Origin: Vigna angularis
Taxonomy: Eukaryota > Streptophyta > Magnoliopsida > Fabales > Fabaceae
NCBI RefSeq assembly: GCF_016808095.1
Contig: NC_068975.1
Location: 2,294,001-2,358,000 of the forward strand
Direction of reading: 5' to 3'
Length of the DNA: 64,000 bases
Shown: positions 62,174 through 64,000 of the stretch, in pieces
Position numbering within the stretch: the first letter of the stretch is position 1
How the letters are laid out: the number at the start of each line of letters is the position of its first letter
The notes under the pieces: generated by a model
What the model saw: the letters and a program-made list of their open reading frames with translations, nothing else
What the model was told of the DNA's origin: nothing
Database searches by the model: none
Position numbers and translations under genes: made by a program

Positions 62174-64000
62174 CTATTGTTTGTGTTGATGACAACACTT
62201 GAAATTAACAGAAGTTACCTCCATTGGACGTCGACAATCCTTTTTTGGACACGTTATACGTTCCACTATATCCGTTGGGTGACCATAACAAATTACATTT
62301 TCTTCACATCTTTTGGAACCATCTTTTTCCTTGATCCCTCTGTAGTGCTCTGTGAAAGCCACATCAAAGCTCATTGGCCTTAATTTGTCATGCCATGTGT
62401 CGAATTCTTTGACTGTGCGACACATGGCCTCACCATGACCAAGAAGCCTCACATTTTTTCCTTTACTTAGAATGGCCCATCCCTTAGGATCTTGTTTGAG
62501 GAACAACAACCTCTTTATTTCATTTCTTGCAAACTCATTCCCTCTTTCACCACCCTTCACTTGTTTCCTGCTTGTAAGCAAGCTATCAACAGCAATCCAA
62601 AACCGTGGAACATCTTTGCTGTCTTCCTTTCCTAGTTGGAATGATTCTATTGTCATGTTTAAATCCACGTTCGATTCAACCTTCTTCTTCAGTGCATCCA
62701 TGGCTGTTGTGAATTCTTCGACCCACTTAGTGTCGGACCCTCCATAGATGAAGATATAACAATCCTCTTCTTCAATCTGATTTTGCTTCTTACACATATA
62801 TGTATCTAGGTCATTATAATTGGATTGATAGATTTCGAAATATGAGATGAGATTATATGTACGTAAATATTAATTGTTTTTACTTTCATTTTTATGATAA
62901 ATGTGAAAATGAATTAATATTAAGTGACTAGTAGAGATTTTAAACTTTACAAACCCTATAGAACAACTTTCTTTCAAAACTTTAGGAAGAACGCTTTATT
63001 TTTCATATAATATCTCTTAGATTAGAAAAAAAAACAAAAAAAAACATGTTAAATGTTTTTTACATCTCTTCTAATTTAAAAATAGACATTCACATCTCTT
63101 ATATTTATAACTAATAACATTCACTTTCTCTTATATTTTTAATAAAGTTATTCTCGCTTGTCTTATTTTATTTAAAAACATTATAATAACTAACATTATA
63201 TAAATGAAAAGTTAAAGTTTTAAAGTATTGAAGGATTTTTTCTTTTGTAAAAAAAATAAAATATTTACTTTTACAAATAAGATAAAGGAAAGTAATTAGT
63301 GCCAATTATTAAAAATACGAAGGAGGTTAATGGGTATTTTAAAGGGATTCTATTTTATTAAAAAAATAATAATAAATATATATTTTCTAAAACTAGAAAA
63401 ATCTTGAGCAAATATATCTATTTTAGATAAAATGTTATATTTGAAAGCAAGCTTAATGCTACTAAAATTAAATTACCCAAACTTTTTTTATTAAGTATGA
63501 TTTAGTTGTCAATATTTTATATATTTCAGGATGGGGAATAAGAAATAGTAGTTGAAATAATTTAAGAACAATTATATATATAGTACTTACCAAGTTCTCT
63601 ATTTCTTTGATGAATTTGGTGATTTCAGACCAAAACCACTTCCATTGTTGACTAAGTCTGGTTTGATCAGAAGTTCTAAAGGGAAACCCATCGATGCCCC
63701 ACTGAGATATAATTTGCTTTGCATCAAAGTTTTCCACCATACCTTGAGGATTCATTAATGTGATAACATTTTTTTTCTCGTACTTGAACACTTCCTTAAT
63801 TAACTTGAGGCTTGTTTCAAAATTCAAATATTTAACCACGTACCATCCAAACTTAGTATCACGTAATTTATTTTCTAATTTTTTTCTACCTTCGTCGTTC
63901 CATTGATCCACAATAGGGATCCACAAAATCTTGAAGTCTTCACTTCGATAGTTTTCTACTTCTCTTGCTTTCTCCTTCAACTTCTCGTTTACTGAGTTTA
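62174..64000 (-). CDS. Sieve element occlusion (SEO) protein, 3' part of a second gene
   Basis: Two exons are visible: 62776-62174 (200 codons plus TAG) and 63591 up to the window edge at 64000, with a GT..AG intron of 814 bp between them. They correspond to exons 7 and 6 of the SEO gene at 50045-54217. Motifs: FKILWIPIVDQW, FGWYVVKYLNF, WGIDGFPFRTSD, FIYGGSD, PRFWIAVDSLLTSRK, LLGHGEAMCRTV and the final Cys motif CRRPMEVTSVNFKCCH. The frame stays open to position 64000, so upstream exons lie outside. By eye it is roughly 60 percent identical to its neighbour, so the tandem duplication is old. The role would be the same phloem filament protein family. Confidence 0.9.

Overview
This window looks like nuclear DNA of a flowering plant, most likely a legume of the bean or cowpea kind. 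The evidence is spliced genes with GT..AG introns, AT-rich spacers with long (TA)n runs, a tandem pair of sieve-element-occlusion (SEO) genes, neprosin-domain (DUF239) genes, and a dense nest of Athila/Calypso-, Tekay-, Tat- and Copia-type LTR retrotransposons and CACTA DNA transposons. The genus is inference. There are no bacterial features (operons, CRISPR, ribosome binding sites).

Layout. 1-1206: last two exons of a neprosin-domain gene. 1207-14524: spacer with a hairpin MITE, a 40-bp-type minisatellite, a broken CACTA-like MITE, Copia LTR pieces, an Athila-like element (gag and protease remnants, one LTR arm inverted) and a solo Copia LTR with a perfect 5-bp target duplication (GTCGA). 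14650-19234: a second neprosin-domain gene, complete in seven exons (389 residues), with a 2.7-kb fifth intron filled by a minisatellite and (TA)n. 19381-19660: a decayed third copy. 20203-23006: (TA)n, a small TRIM-like element, unidentified spacer and one CACTA end. 23007-49095: one Tekay-like LTR broken open by two CACTA elements. CACTA-1 (24558-36779) has a perfect AGT duplication and itself carries a composite Athila-like insertion (25625-35279) flanked by CCGGT. CACTA-2 (37381-48754) keeps its left end and a decayed TNP2/DUF4218 transposase, has lost its right end, and carries another Athila/Calypso-like element (38101-45805). 50045-54217: a complete SEO-like gene, seven exons, 692 residues, minus strand. 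55570-61220: Copia LTR remnant, CACTA MITE, a 126-bp tandem duplication and a Tat-like element. 62174-64000: last two exons of a second SEO gene, minus strand.

Only four loci look like host genes: two neprosin-domain genes and two SEO genes, each pair a local tandem duplication. The neprosin-domain proteins probably enter the secretory pathway. At the positions I align with the two catalytic glutamates of neprosin, the complete copy has Ser195 and Arg304, so it may not be a peptidase. SEO proteins form phloem filaments (forisomes in legumes) that plug sieve tubes after wounding. Everything else is mobile-element sequence or spacer. None of the four Athila-like elements shows reverse transcriptase or integrase, so all would depend on helpers. 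I found no convincing wholly new system. The most unusual items are the composite retroelement with different LTR families at its two ends but one target duplication, the apparent loss of both neprosin glutamates, and the families of short GC-rich palindromes that recur inside unrelated elements.
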